Assembly (NCBI GenBank): GCA_003255025.1
Contig: QANY01003900.1
Location: forward strand, 1,966,690 to 2,030,689
Reading direction: 5' to 3'
DNA: 64,000 bases
Origin: Datisca glomerata
Taxonomy: Eukaryota > Streptophyta > Magnoliopsida > Cucurbitales > Datiscaceae
The notes under the pieces were generated by a model. That model worked only from the letters and a program-made list of their open reading frames with translations, was not told where the DNA came from and made no database searches. The translations under genes were made by a program, and so were the position numbers. Positions 42,570-52,505 of this stretch are shown here, piece by piece (position 1 is the first letter of the stretch; each line of letters opens with the position of its first letter).

Positions 42570-45100
42570 TAACTTTAGAATTCCTTTTGTGTTGGAAATT
42601 GACCAGCCTGAGACCATTTGTTGCTCTCTCAAAAACTTCACCAGCTTATCTTCTTGTTCACTATTTAACAGAGCAGAGATCATGACAGGCAAAGTGGATG
42701 CTTCTCCTATAAAGGTGTACCGAAGGTGGAGGTCTAACACCGATGGATTTTCAATGAATGGTAGGTGTCTAGGTTTACCTTCTCCAAATTCTACACTATC
42801 CACCCGCAAATAACTATTCATATCATTTGGGTGTTTGATTGCTTTGAAGACATTAAAAATTACATGATCATCTTACACTCTTAGAATAAGTTTCTATTTT
42901 TGCACATCAATCAGAGTTCTTCCTGTAATTAAAATAGTCTACCAAGAATAAAGGAAATTTCTTGATTTTCCTCTATGTCAAGAATAATAAAATCAGCTGG
43001 GAAGATAAATTTATGGGAGAACTGCAAAAATGGTCCATTTCCTAGCTCAAGTTACAAAAATGTCCAGAAATTTTTTTTATTACAAAAATAGCCGAAATAT
43101 AGTAAATAAAAATATTTTCGGCCATTTTTGCAACTCCACCCCCAAAACCTATCTTTTCCTGCTATTTTTCCTAAATTTATCCACATTTACCAAAACATCT
43201 TCAATAATCCCCAATGGATATTCTGATAGACCGATCAGCTAGCTGTAAGGATATCATCGTGGGCTAAGCTTCTCCAAGATCTAGCTTCTTGTAAACTAAA
43301 TACGGTATCAAATTGATACCAGCCCCAAGATCACATAAAACTGTTTCAAAATATGAATTCACAATGGTGCAATGAATAGTAAAACTCCCAAAGTCCTTTA
43401 ACTTTGGAGGTAATTTATTCTGCATGATAGCACTACATTGCTTAGTAAGTACAATTGTCTCATACTCCTCTAACTTTCTCTTGCTTGAGAGAATATCCTT
43501 CATGAATTTGACATAGCTCAGCATTTGTTCCACGGCATCAGCAAAAGGGATGTTTATATGTAGTTTCCTAAATACATCAAGAAACTTAGAGAACTACTTG
43601 TTCAAATTCTGTTTTGGAACCGCTGAGGGTATAGAATACGTGGAACATATGGTAGAGGATTATCAGGAAATAGCTTTGACTTAGGCTTGCCTTCATTCTT
43701 TTCTGAGCTCTTGGCAAGGTCATCACCCATTCTCTCAACTTCTGCTTCAATTGGCTGATAATTTTCAAGAGTGGCTTTCTAAGGTTCTGCTAACTCCTTT
43801 TCCACTATGAAGAGTAATGGCGTTTACTTGTTCTTTTAGATTCATCTCGGTGTTGCTCGGTAGAGAACCTTGTGGTCTCTAAGTTAGTATTTTTGAAAGT
43901 TGACTCATTTGAAGCTCCAAATTCCTAGTCGATGCAGCTTGACTTTGAATACTGGTTTCTTACCTTTGAATACTTGTCTCCTTGCCTATAAGGTGTAGCA
44001 TTTGTTCTTGCCATGAATTGAGCAGTATTAACTATGAGCTAGGCAATAGTATCTTCCATAAAAATTTTAGGTTGCTGAGGCTGAGTTGCAACTGGTGGAT
44101 TAATCACATTCTGACTATTCTTCCACGAGAAATTGGGGTGATTTCTCCATCCTTGATTGTAGGTGTTGGAGAATGGATTATTCTACCTATTGTAGCTCTC
44201 AACCAAGTTAGCTTGTTCAGATTGAGAAGGAGCAAAGGGATTACAGCTTAGCATTCAGTGCTAGAATGAGGTCCAAAAGTCACAAACTTTTTATGTAGCA
44301 TGAAGCAGTAGCATTGGTGGTGAAAGAGTTCAATTGCTTGGACAGTGTAGCTACTTGATCTGTGAGGGCAGTAAGTGCATCTACAACATGAACTCCATAA
44401 GTTTTCTTGGTACATTAGCCTCAGTTAGCTATTGATAAGCATTAGCATCCATTTCTTCTAGCAAGGCATAAGCATCCTCATGTGTTTTACCCACTAAAGC
44501 ACCTCTTACTATTGCAACCACTAGCGTCCTTGTTGAATTTCTCAAACAATTGTAAAAAGTTTAAACTTTCAGCCATCCAGGTAGTCCATGACGTGGGCAT
44601 CCTCCCAGCATCTCGTTAAACCTCTATCATGCTTCATAAAGAGACTCCATATCATGTTAGGCAAAGGTGGTGATCTCATTCCTCATTTTGGCTGTTTTAG
44701 CTGGTGGAAAGAACTTTGCTAAAAAATTCTCAAAGAGACCATTCCAATTAGTGATTGATCCAGGTGGCAGGGAGTTCAACCAACTCTTAGCCTTATCCCG
44801 AACTGAGAATGGGAATAATCTCAGCCTAATTACATCATATAAGACATTATTGTGCTTGAATGTCTGACAAATTTTGAGAAAAGTTGCTATGTGGAAGTTT
44901 GGATCATCATTAGGTAGATCACTAAACGGATTTTCTTACACGATGAGAATGATAGCCGGCTTAATCTCAGAATTGTTGGCATTAATAACAGGGCGTTGAA
45001 TAGCAGACGCGGCCTCATTGACCATTGGCATATCATAATCTCGAATTGCTCGATTATTTTGGTTGTTCACAATTTCAAGATTTTCTCTAGTGTCTTCCAT
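42570..45100 (-). pseudogene. Gypsy-2 gag and protease, degenerate
   Basis: On the minus strand the ATG at 45100 opens MEDTRENLEIVNNQNNRAIR. Typical gag motifs follow in order: PVINANNSEIKPAIIL, LRLFPFSVRDKAKSWLNSLP near 44770-44830, FLAKFFPPAKTAKMRNEITT, and KTHEDAYALLEEMDA. Next comes YNQGWRNHPNFSW near 44120-44165. Protease reads QCSAIMQNKLPPKLKD and CDLGAGINLIPYLVYKKLDL (43264-43533), is interrupted by the MITE, and resumes with FPADFIILDIEE. The 42354-42821 stretch holds NPSVLDLHLRYTFIGEAS and ISALLNSEQEDKLVKFLRE. Gag is closer to intact than in Gypsy-1 but has several stops. Confidence 0.88.
43014..43171. mobile_element. Small MITE in Gypsy-2 protease region
   Basis: This 158-bp insert is flanked by identical 8-mers TAAATTTA at 43006-43013 and 43172-43179. 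Its sequence is built from gcaaaaatggtcc-like units facing inward from both sides, giving an imperfect hairpin. Removing it and one TSD copy restores the retropepsin codons around DKFIFPAD on the minus strand. The family is uncertain; similar GCAAAAATGG termini occur in Mutator-like MITEs, but the TSD here is 8 bp. It is non-coding. Confidence 0.75.
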
Positions 45101-45251
45101 GGTTTCTTGAGGTTGTTAAGAAGCTTCCAAATTTTCTCAGACACCTTAGAAAACACCTGAAAATTCAAAATAGTAAACAACCATAAATAAAAAAATAAGA
45201 CTCAAAGTAAAATTAAGGATACGTAACTCCAATATTAATAAACAAAATCAA

Positions 45252-45269
45252 TACCGGCAACGCCGTCAA
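45252..45269 (-). other. Gypsy-2 primer-binding site (tRNA-Asp type)
   Basis: On the minus strand the site reads ttgacggcgttgccggta, a near match to the tRNA-Asp-complementary TTGGCGCCGTTGCCGGGGA of Athila/Tat elements. It lies 5 bases from the 5' LTR. Confidence 0.8.
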
Positions 45270-45274
45270 AAACT

Positions 45275-46456
45275 TGTTGATCTATAGTGCAAGTGTACAC
45301 TATCATCGTCAAATAATAAAAATTTCTATAATAATATAGTATAGTCCACAGGATTGATTGACACTAATAGTTGAAATTAACTAAACCTTAATTCTACTTG
45401 AAAATGATGAAAAGTTGGGATTTTTAATTAAACTAAACGATAAAGATTTGACAAAGATAAAATTTGAATAGTTAAAAGCTCTAGGGTTTTCAATTTCACC
45501 AAACCAAACATGCTCTAAATTCCAATTCTCAATCAATTAAAGTTTATTCAGAACATTGATAGCGAATTTCTCTAATCTAATTTTCAGTCTTTCTCAAGCA
45601 TCAGTAATAATGAATCAAAAATACGAATCATACATCTCTATCAAGATTCAATATAATGAAGCTCATTAAACACAAGAAATTATAGTTGCTATACTAGATT
45701 CATAATTATCTAGAAGTTATGAAATTCTAATGGTATTATAAACAAAGAGCAGATTCAATCGTCACTTCTCAGTCTCATAATTAAATCCAAAATCATGCAA
45801 TAGTTAGCCAAACAATCACAAGCATTAAGAATGGATTATAACACTCAATATTACTGAATAAACTTCAATTGAATTAAAACTCAAAATTTATGAACAATCA
45901 TAGTTTGGCTACGTCGTAGCCCTGGATAAAAAAATTGAACATAATAATAAGAAAACATTCATCTAATATTCAAAAACATAGAGAAAAGAGAAGAAAAACT
46001 AGTTTTGAGGATGGAATTGAAGTTGGGAATCGTCTCCGAGTTCGATTTTCTTGTTCTCCTCTCCCAAAGCCTTCTCCATTACCTCCCACGTTCGAAAAAA
46101 CATCCAAAGACCAAAAATATTATATTTATACACTAGGGTTCGATAAGGATAAAATAGGAAAGAAAATCATGAAAATCGTTATTGCGCCAGCGTCGTGGCG
46201 CTAGCGTTCTGTACTGCCAGCATCGCGATGCTAGGAAGCCAGCATCATGACGCTGACCCTCCTGCCCAGTTCCGTTATTTTTATGATTTTTCTGAAATTT
46301 TGACTTCCAAATCTTTCCAAATCAATCCAAATGCAATTGAATAACAAACCTACAAGATAGAAACTAAAATATATATAATTCAATCAATAAATCTATAAGA
46401 ACTAACAAGAATAAGGTTAAGATTATCTAAAATATGAGTGTAAAATGCACTCATCA
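45275..46456 (-). repeat. Gypsy-2 5' LTR
   Basis: On the minus strand it starts TGATGAGTGCATTTTACAC at 46456 and ends ...TAGATCAACA at 45275, next to the PBS. It contains a run of CG-rich palindromes at 46185-46255 such as AGCATCGCGATGCT (46219-46232). Short open frames in it (for example 45935-46204) are not genes. Confidence 0.85.
46185..46255. repeat. CG-rich palindrome array in Gypsy-2 LTR
   Basis: Three successive imperfect palindromes of the form ccagc-rtc-gcgatgctgg occur. The middle one contains a perfect 14-bp palindrome at 46219-46232. The left LTR has related, more decayed copies at 40973-41060. CG-rich inverted repeats stand out in this AT-rich LTR. Confidence 0.65.
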
Positions 46457-46484
46457 AATGCATGTGATATAGATTCGAATCATT

Positions 46485-46918
46485 TTTCTTGCTTGTTTGC
46501 TTTTAGTTCGTTTTTAGTCTTTGTGGGGGTTGATGATCACAAACTGACGATAATAACTTGGTTGAAATTGAGTATGGACTCTCAAGTGCTAAAAATTATT
46601 TTTGTTTGTGCTTAATTTTTGTGTTAGTCTAATTTTCCTCTAATTTTTTGAGCATTTTAGCTTGTTACTTTGATCATTTTATTGGTGTACTTTGGTAAGG
46701 TTTATGCATATAAGATCACTTTTAAGATACCACACTATCCTTACCCAATTAATCTAATACATTTATCCGTCCCTTTCTAGAGAATCAATGTTGCATGGAT
46801 CTTTAAAAGAGAAAGTTAATAGAATACAAGAAGCGTTTAACTGAAAGTTCAAAATAAAGAGAAAACTATGAAAGTAATACCACAACCCAAATGTATCAAA
46901 GTAATAAGTTTGGGGGTT
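46485..46918 (+). other. Gypsy-1 3' untranslated region, second part
   Basis: No coding region is seen. It begins where recognisable Copia-3 LTR sequence ends and runs to the LINE insertion. It ends with aagtttgggggtt (46906-46918), a motif Gypsy-2 also carries in its 3' region, which supports assigning it to a gypsy element. Assignment to Gypsy-1 is inferred from position. Confidence 0.5.
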
Positions 46919-48810
46919 TGTTGAACGGGACATGAAGCGCATTGGTATCCCTCCTTTTTGCAATTGGATCATGTTTTGTATCTCCCCTACTTCTTTTATC
47001 TGTCAATGTCAATGGTGAGATGTGTGGGTATTTTAAGAGTGCTAAAGGATTGAGACAATGGGACCCCATCTCCCCCTACCTATTTGTTATAGTGATGAAA
47101 GCTATTACAGGATTGCTTAAGCATGCCACTACCTTTCATGAATTCCAGTTCCACTAGAAGTGCAAGGAGCTTAGTATTGTTAATCTTTGCTTTGCTGATG
47201 ACCTCCTTATCTTCTCCAAATATAATGTTGACACTCTCAGACTGATTAAGGAGTGCTTGGACATGTTCTATTTGATGTCAGGGTTGAAGCCTAATTAAGC
47301 TAAGAGTCATATGTTTGTATCTAGGGTTTCTGAGCATCTTTCGCAGGAGTGTCTTGAGCTTCTGAACTTCTAAGTTGGGCAACTCCCTTTCAGATAACTG
47401 GGCATGCATCTCATATCTACCAAACTTGGTAAGAATGATTGTGCTAAACTTATGGATAGGATTACCTGCAGGATTAAGGCCTAAGAAGCCAAACATATTT
47501 CTTTTGCAGGGAGGTTGCAGCTTTTTCAGTCAGTGTTGTTGCTATCCAAGGGTTTTGGGCAGGGCTATTTATCTTGCCTAAGAGGATCATGAATGATATC
47601 TAGTCTATTCTTAGGAAGTACCTCCTCTAATCTGGCAATGCCATGCGACACACTAGTTCCAAAGTTTATCGGAAGGATGTTTGCCAACCTAAAGATTGTG
47701 GAGGCTTGGGGTTTAAAATCTGATTGCTTCGAACTCTCCTACCACTGCCAAGCACTTGTCAGTCACTAACCCTAATGGTCCTTTGTAGAGAAAATGATGT
47801 TACACTCACCTCATTAAGAATGGTACTATATTCACTATCAAGGTTCCTATTTATTGCTTTTGGATGTGAAGGAAGTTCTTAAAGGCCAGAGATTGGTTTA
47901 TAGCTTGTTGTTACTCTAGGATTGGTGATGGTTTACATATTTCTCTTTGGATAAACCCTTGACATTAGCTTGGGGTGCTTTTGAATAGGTTTGGGAGGAG
48001 CCTTACTCTTGACATTGGTTGGAACATGGGCATTAAGGTGAGCATGGTATAAGAAATGGTAGTTAGAATTAGCCTAAAACAAACTCTAATGCCTTAATCA
48101 CCACAAAGGAAGCTTCCATTAACATGCTTCCTCCTTTGAGGTCTTCTCCTGATAAGTGGATTGAGACCCTTCCCCTGATGGCAGGATCTCCACCTCTTGT
48201 GCCTACAGTGTGCTTAGGCAGAATGCTAGTAAGGTGGTATGAAGAGGGTTTATGTGATTCTCTTGTAGTATCCCTAAGCATAGCTTCATTTGTTGGCTGG
48301 CCTACAATGATAGGTTATCCACCAAGGATAAGCTTCTTAGTTGGGGGTATCCCTACCGATCCAGAATGTGTCCTTTGTATTAATCATATTGAGAGTAGAG
48401 ATCATTTACTTTTTTATTGCCCTTTTGCTTATAATGTTTGGGCAACTATCACTCAATCCTATAATCTCAATTGTCTTGTCACTTGTAAAATGATTGAGTG
48501 GCTAGTTATCATCACTAGGAAAAAAGAGTTTAGGAGTCTTATTATGAAGCTTGCTTTCAATTCTTTTGTCTATAATATATTGGGTGAAAGAAATGCTAGA
48601 TTTTTTAAGGGAATGTGAGGGATAGGGCCAGTATCTCTAGGTCTATTGTCAATTCTATTAGAGATAGGCTTTGGAACCATCTGGCCAGTTGGAACCTCCC
48701 TCCCCACTTACTTCGTAATCCTTCTTGAGGCATTGTAGTTTCTTAGAGTATGCCTCTTATAGCTTGTTTTTCTCTTGTTTTAATGTATGGCCTTGGTTAT
48801 TGAAAAAGGA
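46919..48810 (+). mobile_element. 5'-truncated L1-type LINE
   Basis: This non-LTR retrotransposon fragment is flanked by identical 13-mers aagtttgggggtt at 46906-46918 and 48811-48823, and has a short A-rich end (tgaaaaagg). The endonuclease and the 5' half of RT are absent, the usual result of incomplete reverse transcription. RT motifs and a zf-RVT domain are present in sense orientation relative to Gypsy-1. Confidence 0.82.
46931..48620 (+). pseudogene. LINE RT and zinc-binding region, degenerate
   Basis: RT blocks are FCNWIMFCISPTSF, VNVNGEMCGYFKSAKGLRQ and ISPYLFVIVMKAI (46942-47157), then LSIVNLCFADDLLIFSKYN with catalytic FADD at 47191-47202. SGLKPNQAKS-like sequence follows, with a stop. 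Weak traces of the thumb region lead to the zf-RVT domain at 48290-48620: ISFLVGGIPTDPECVLC, then NHIESRDHLLFYCPFAYNVW. The latter holds the Cys/His pattern seen in plant L1 proteins. Stops and frameshifts are frequent between 47300 and 48120. Confidence 0.87.
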
Positions 48811-49170
48811 AAGTTTGGGGGTTGTCGTAAGCCATTAAAAAGTCGTAGAAAAGTAATACAAAGAAGAGTACTATCGAAAATAAAAGGTTACAGGAAAATG
48901 GGTGAGCTTTAAGGAGAAATAAAGGTAGGTTTTGCAAAGTGAATATAGCTCAACAAAAGGCTAGTTTATGCTATAAAATGGATTTCTCTAGGCCTTATGA
49001 TATGTTTCATTGAATTTCTCTAGCTTTGATTTATCCGACCATTTCTTTGTTTTTCCACCACCTAGCCTAATATTACAAGCTCAATAAAAAGCTTCAGTGT
49101 TTGGTTTTGTATTTATCTACATTAGTGGGGTCTTGATACGAAAAGTAGGCTTATGGAGTACGATAATTTA
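48811..49170 (+). other. Gypsy-1 3' untranslated region, last part
   Basis: After the second TSD copy, blocks such as cctagcctaatattacaagc and ttagtgggg, with ggcttatggagt, line up with the Gypsy-2 3' region on its minus strand (about 41200-41335). This shows that a gypsy 3' region continues past the LINE. Where it ends, and where a 3' LTR would start, cannot be told. Confidence 0.55.
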
Positions 49171-50339
49171 TTCTCACATAGATCAAATCATATTTTACAT
49201 GGGGAAAATCAGGGATTTAAGCAATTTTTGAAGATGTTTCGTTAAAAAACTGAATATTTTTCAGTTTGCAATGATAGCCGGATTCTAATGGGGTTGGTTA
49301 ACTTTGTATGGTTCTTTTACTATGTTGCCCGTATAATAAAATATGTTTTCTTTAGGTTTGATTCAATTAGACACCTTCAATGGCAAAACTTTAAGGAGAT
49401 ATGTGATCTTCATCCAATTTATTTCACGGAAAAACTTAATGCTCATGTCAATCGCATTGAATCTGATTCTTAATCAGCTTGATTCGACTAATTTTTCTTC
49501 CTGATATCTTGTTATGAAAATATCATTACCTGAGTTTGAAGAGTAATCTTCATCCAATTTCTTTGGCGCTAAAACTTCATGTTATTTTCTCGAAATATTG
49601 CATATATAATCTGAAATCTGATTTTGAGTTGCATTTATTAGTTTTTAGGTTGCCTGAATCGTTCGATGCTAGACAAAGATGTGAGTGTTAATTGCATTGA
49701 AGCTGAAGCTTAATCACATTTATTCAACTAAGTTTTCAGTAAGAAATCTTGATACTAAAACGTGATTACCTGAGTACGAAGAGTAATTTTGAGATTCTTT
49801 TCTCTTTTTCCTTTGTTATTACAAGAACTTTTTATCTTCTTGTGTGTGATTCATTTGAGTTCAGTAAACCATTTGTGGTTTTACTAGGAGATTTCTTAAA
49901 CAGATTTTGTTCTTTCAGCATATTTGTTTTTTATTTTGTAAATTAATTATGTGATATTCTGTTTATTTATTTAGGTAAACACTATGTTCTTTTCTCCGTC
50001 AAAACAGAGTATTTGATGTTGCATTTGTATCTTGTTTACTCTTAGTTTTAAATTTTTTAATTGTTTGTTTGATTTGGTTGAATTGGATCACATAGTTTTG
50101 AGTTTGCTTATTTTTTACTTCTGAATAATGTTTAGGGGACTGATTGTTGTCATACTACGTCTCTACTACTGTGCTTATAGTATTTTCTGCAGATTTTTAT
50201 AATTTAGTTATATGGTATATAAGTATAGACTATATTATATATATATATATATATTTGATATAACTCTATATTGTTTTTCTATATGGTCATTTACTTCCTT
50301 ATTGTTATAACTTTGTTTAGGTATGATGGTTAATATTCT
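49171..50339. other. AT-rich stretch with imperfect direct repeats
   Basis: No gene is recognised. Two related blocks, about 49400-49541 and 49545-49787, share atcttcatccaattt, gcattgaa and attacctgag...gaagagtaat. A (TA)n microsatellite lies near 50231-50254. The stretch could hold the Gypsy-1 3' LTR or the left end of the MULE; neither could be shown. Confidence 0.4.
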
Positions 50340-52505
50340 CATAGTTCTTTTTTATGTAAAAGGTGGGATGAAGAGAGAAATTACATTGGTTATAAGATTA
50401 AGCCACTATTGATTATTGAAGATGCATCATATGATGTGTTACTGGGTTTAGTATCTTGTGCATTGTGTGTAGATTTTGATAACTTATGTTTGATGGTGAA
50501 TATTGAATGTGGAGGATCATCTACTTTTTTAGATTATGACGTTAGTCGTAAAATACTTTGACGAATAATGATAAAAGTGAGAAATTATTCCTTAATTATT
50601 ACAACCACTTTTCTTATATGACGTATGATGTTGTTGCTGGTGATGTAATTATTTTCTCAATAGTGGTTGGGTATTCATCACATATGGTTATGCATGATAA
50701 TCCTGTTGAACCTTTACTATGGATATAGTAGATGCTAATAAGTTACCTCTTGGTTTTGATATATACTAGAAGTCATTTTGCAGTTCAATATATGAGTTGA
50801 AAAAGACGCTACATTTGATTTCTTTGAAGCACATCTTTCATTTTGTGACTACCAAGTCTAAATATGGAAGGTATGTAGCTCGGTGCATTGTCAAGAGTTG
50901 CAAGTATTTTGTACGTGCTTCACGTTATAGAGGTGGTGCAATTCTGGTGTGTTAGGAAGTATGTAAATGACCATACTTGCCCGTTGGACATTGTACAAAG
51001 TGATCACCATCAAACTACTTCGATGACTCTTAGCAAGTGTATAAAGGATAAGTATATGGAAGGAGTTGGTGATCGTACTTTACCAAAGGATATTATTCAT
51101 CATATTCAAGTGAAGCACGACCGTAACATAAGCTACTATAAAGCTTGGAAGGAAAAAGTGGACTTCTTGATAGGAATTGGGGATCTCTAGAGGAGTCTTA
51201 TGTAATATTACTTTCTTATTGTTTCCATTTATATAAGAATAATCCTGTTATGGTATAAATGTAGTTACCATGAGTATACATTTAGTTACTATTTTTATAT
51301 TTATTTTACGCATTTATATGTATATGTTTATTTTGTAGTAAATATTTTTTATATGTTATATGTACTATCACACATTTGGAAACTGATTGTGATGGTAGGT
51401 TGGAATACTTTTTCATGGTGATGAGCTTCCTTTGAGTGATAGTCGACATTGCAAACTTGTTATTAGGATCGATGGGACATTTCTAATAAACAAGTATCAT
51501 GGTAGACTCCTCATTGCTTCAATGCTTGATGGTAACGATCAAATATTTCCACTGGTTTTCCCATTATAGGCTCCGAGAATGATTTAGCTTGGGAATTATT
51601 TATAAAGAAGTTGAGTTATGCCATTGGATTTTAGGAAGAGTAGGTAAATATTTCTGATCGACATAATGGCATGATAAAAGACTGTTTCCAAATATTTTTC
51701 GGATGTTCACCATGACTATTGTATGAAACATCTTCATAGCTTATTCTATAAATGTGCAAGGACATATCAGACTATAGATTTTGAGTTAGATATGCATTGT
51801 TTAGAAGCCATAATTTCTTTTGTACGCCGTCACTTGAAACAAGTTGGGTATGATAGGACCACATGTGTACTTTGTTAGATGCAAGTATGGTGTGATGACT
51901 TCAAACCTTGTAGAGATGTTAAATTCTATTCTAATAGATGCTAGAACTTTGCTAGTTGCTTGTCTTATTGAGTATATTAGGTAAAAGTTGCAGTTACGAT
52001 TTTATGAACGGAGGGCTGCTGCTAGTTGTGGCTACTCTAGTTGTGGCTACTCGTTGATGAAGGAAGCAGAGAAAAATCTACGTGTTCAGTTTGAACTTGC
52101 CTGTACTATGAAGGTGATACTTCTTATCTCAATATTTTTTTTCCATTTATTTAATGCATTTGTCATTGATAATTTTCTTGAAATATTTAGTATTAAGTTT
52201 ATTTTAACTAAATATTGAATGTAGGTTTACATTGTTGATGTGAACATGTTACAAGTTTTTTTATGGTGGTGTCGAATAGGTTGTCAATGTTACAAATAGA
52301 TGTTACACTTGCAAGATGTGGCTGTTATATCAACTTCCTTGTTCTCATGCATTTGAAGCACCTATAAGAAGGAACTTATCATCGACATATACTTTAAAGT
52401 ATATTATATCAAAAGTGAGCTTGAAGAGTTTGTGAAAACAGAAAATAGGCCGAAGCTTGGCATGTTGTATTCAATATCTTTTCTTCAGTGGCTGCTCCTT
52501 CTAGG
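50340..52505 (+). pseudogene. Mutator-like (MULE) transposase, degenerate
   Basis: This is a remnant of a cut-and-paste DNA transposase. The N-terminal zinc cluster reads RYVARCIVKSCKYFVRASRY and, after a frameshift, FWCVRKYVNDHTCPLD (about 50770-50990). RTLPKDIIHHIQVKHDRNIS and YYKAWKEK follow. The DDE core has VIRIDGTFLINKYHGRLLIA, first Asp at 51471-51473, and ISDRHNG, second Asp at 51656-51658; the Glu was not located. Then come MTSNLVEMLNSILIDART and YERRAAAS (51895-52025). The SWIM finger CYTCK...LPCSHAF is at 52301-52355. Terminal inverted repeats were not found. Confidence 0.85.
52114..52224 (+). other. Putative intron in MULE transposase
   Basis: A gt...ag interval of 111 bases, AT-rich, separates FELACTMK from VYIVDVN. 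The flanking residues match a continuous block of MULE transposases (family usually reads ARTMK then VY-VD). The interval itself has no matching codons, so it is best read as an intron. Confidence 0.6.

Larger units (their letters stand above)
40577..46456 (-). mobile_element. Gypsy-2, gag-protease-only gypsy element nested in Copia-3 LTR
   Basis: This minus-strand Athila/Tat-like element is flanked by a candidate TSD, aatgt (40572-40576) and aatgc (46457-46461), one mismatch. It has LTRs at 40577-41078 and 45275-46456, a tRNA-Asp-type PBS, gag and protease. RT, RNase H and integrase are absent: the frame goes from GWSISNTKGI just after protease straight to the 3' motif tttattg...tacc-gggaggcaac (minus strand). 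It would depend on proteins from a full-length relative. A small MITE lies in its protease region. Confidence 0.85.
23943..46484 (+). mobile_element. Copia-3, Ty1/copia element split by Copia-4 and Gypsy-2
   Basis: This plus-strand copia element is in pieces: 23943-31277, 40186-40576 and 46457-46484. It has a 5' LTR, PBS, leader and gag-pol in family order. Pol runs to RNase H, is broken by Copia-4, and resumes at 40186. A polypurine tract and the start of the 3' LTR follow, and Gypsy-2 interrupts that LTR after 272 bases. Only about 28 bases of LTR are recognisable after Gypsy-2, so the 3' LTR is truncated and no right TSD can be read. The 5 bases left of the element are catct. It is inserted in the Gypsy-1 3' region, in sense orientation. 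Confidence 0.82.

Noticed and set aside
42562..42813. An 83-codon plus-strand frame
   Set aside because: It is the antisense of the Gypsy-2 protease-linker block (NPSVLDLHLRYTF).
48124..48618. A 164-codon open frame, the longest in the window, as a possible host gene
   Set aside because: Its second half is the zf-RVT domain of a LINE protein (PECVLC, ESRDHLLFYCPF) and it lies inside the LINE with flanking target-site duplications.
50231..50254. The (TA)n run as a promoter element
   Set aside because: It is a simple microsatellite; no start site or gene follows at a suitable distance.
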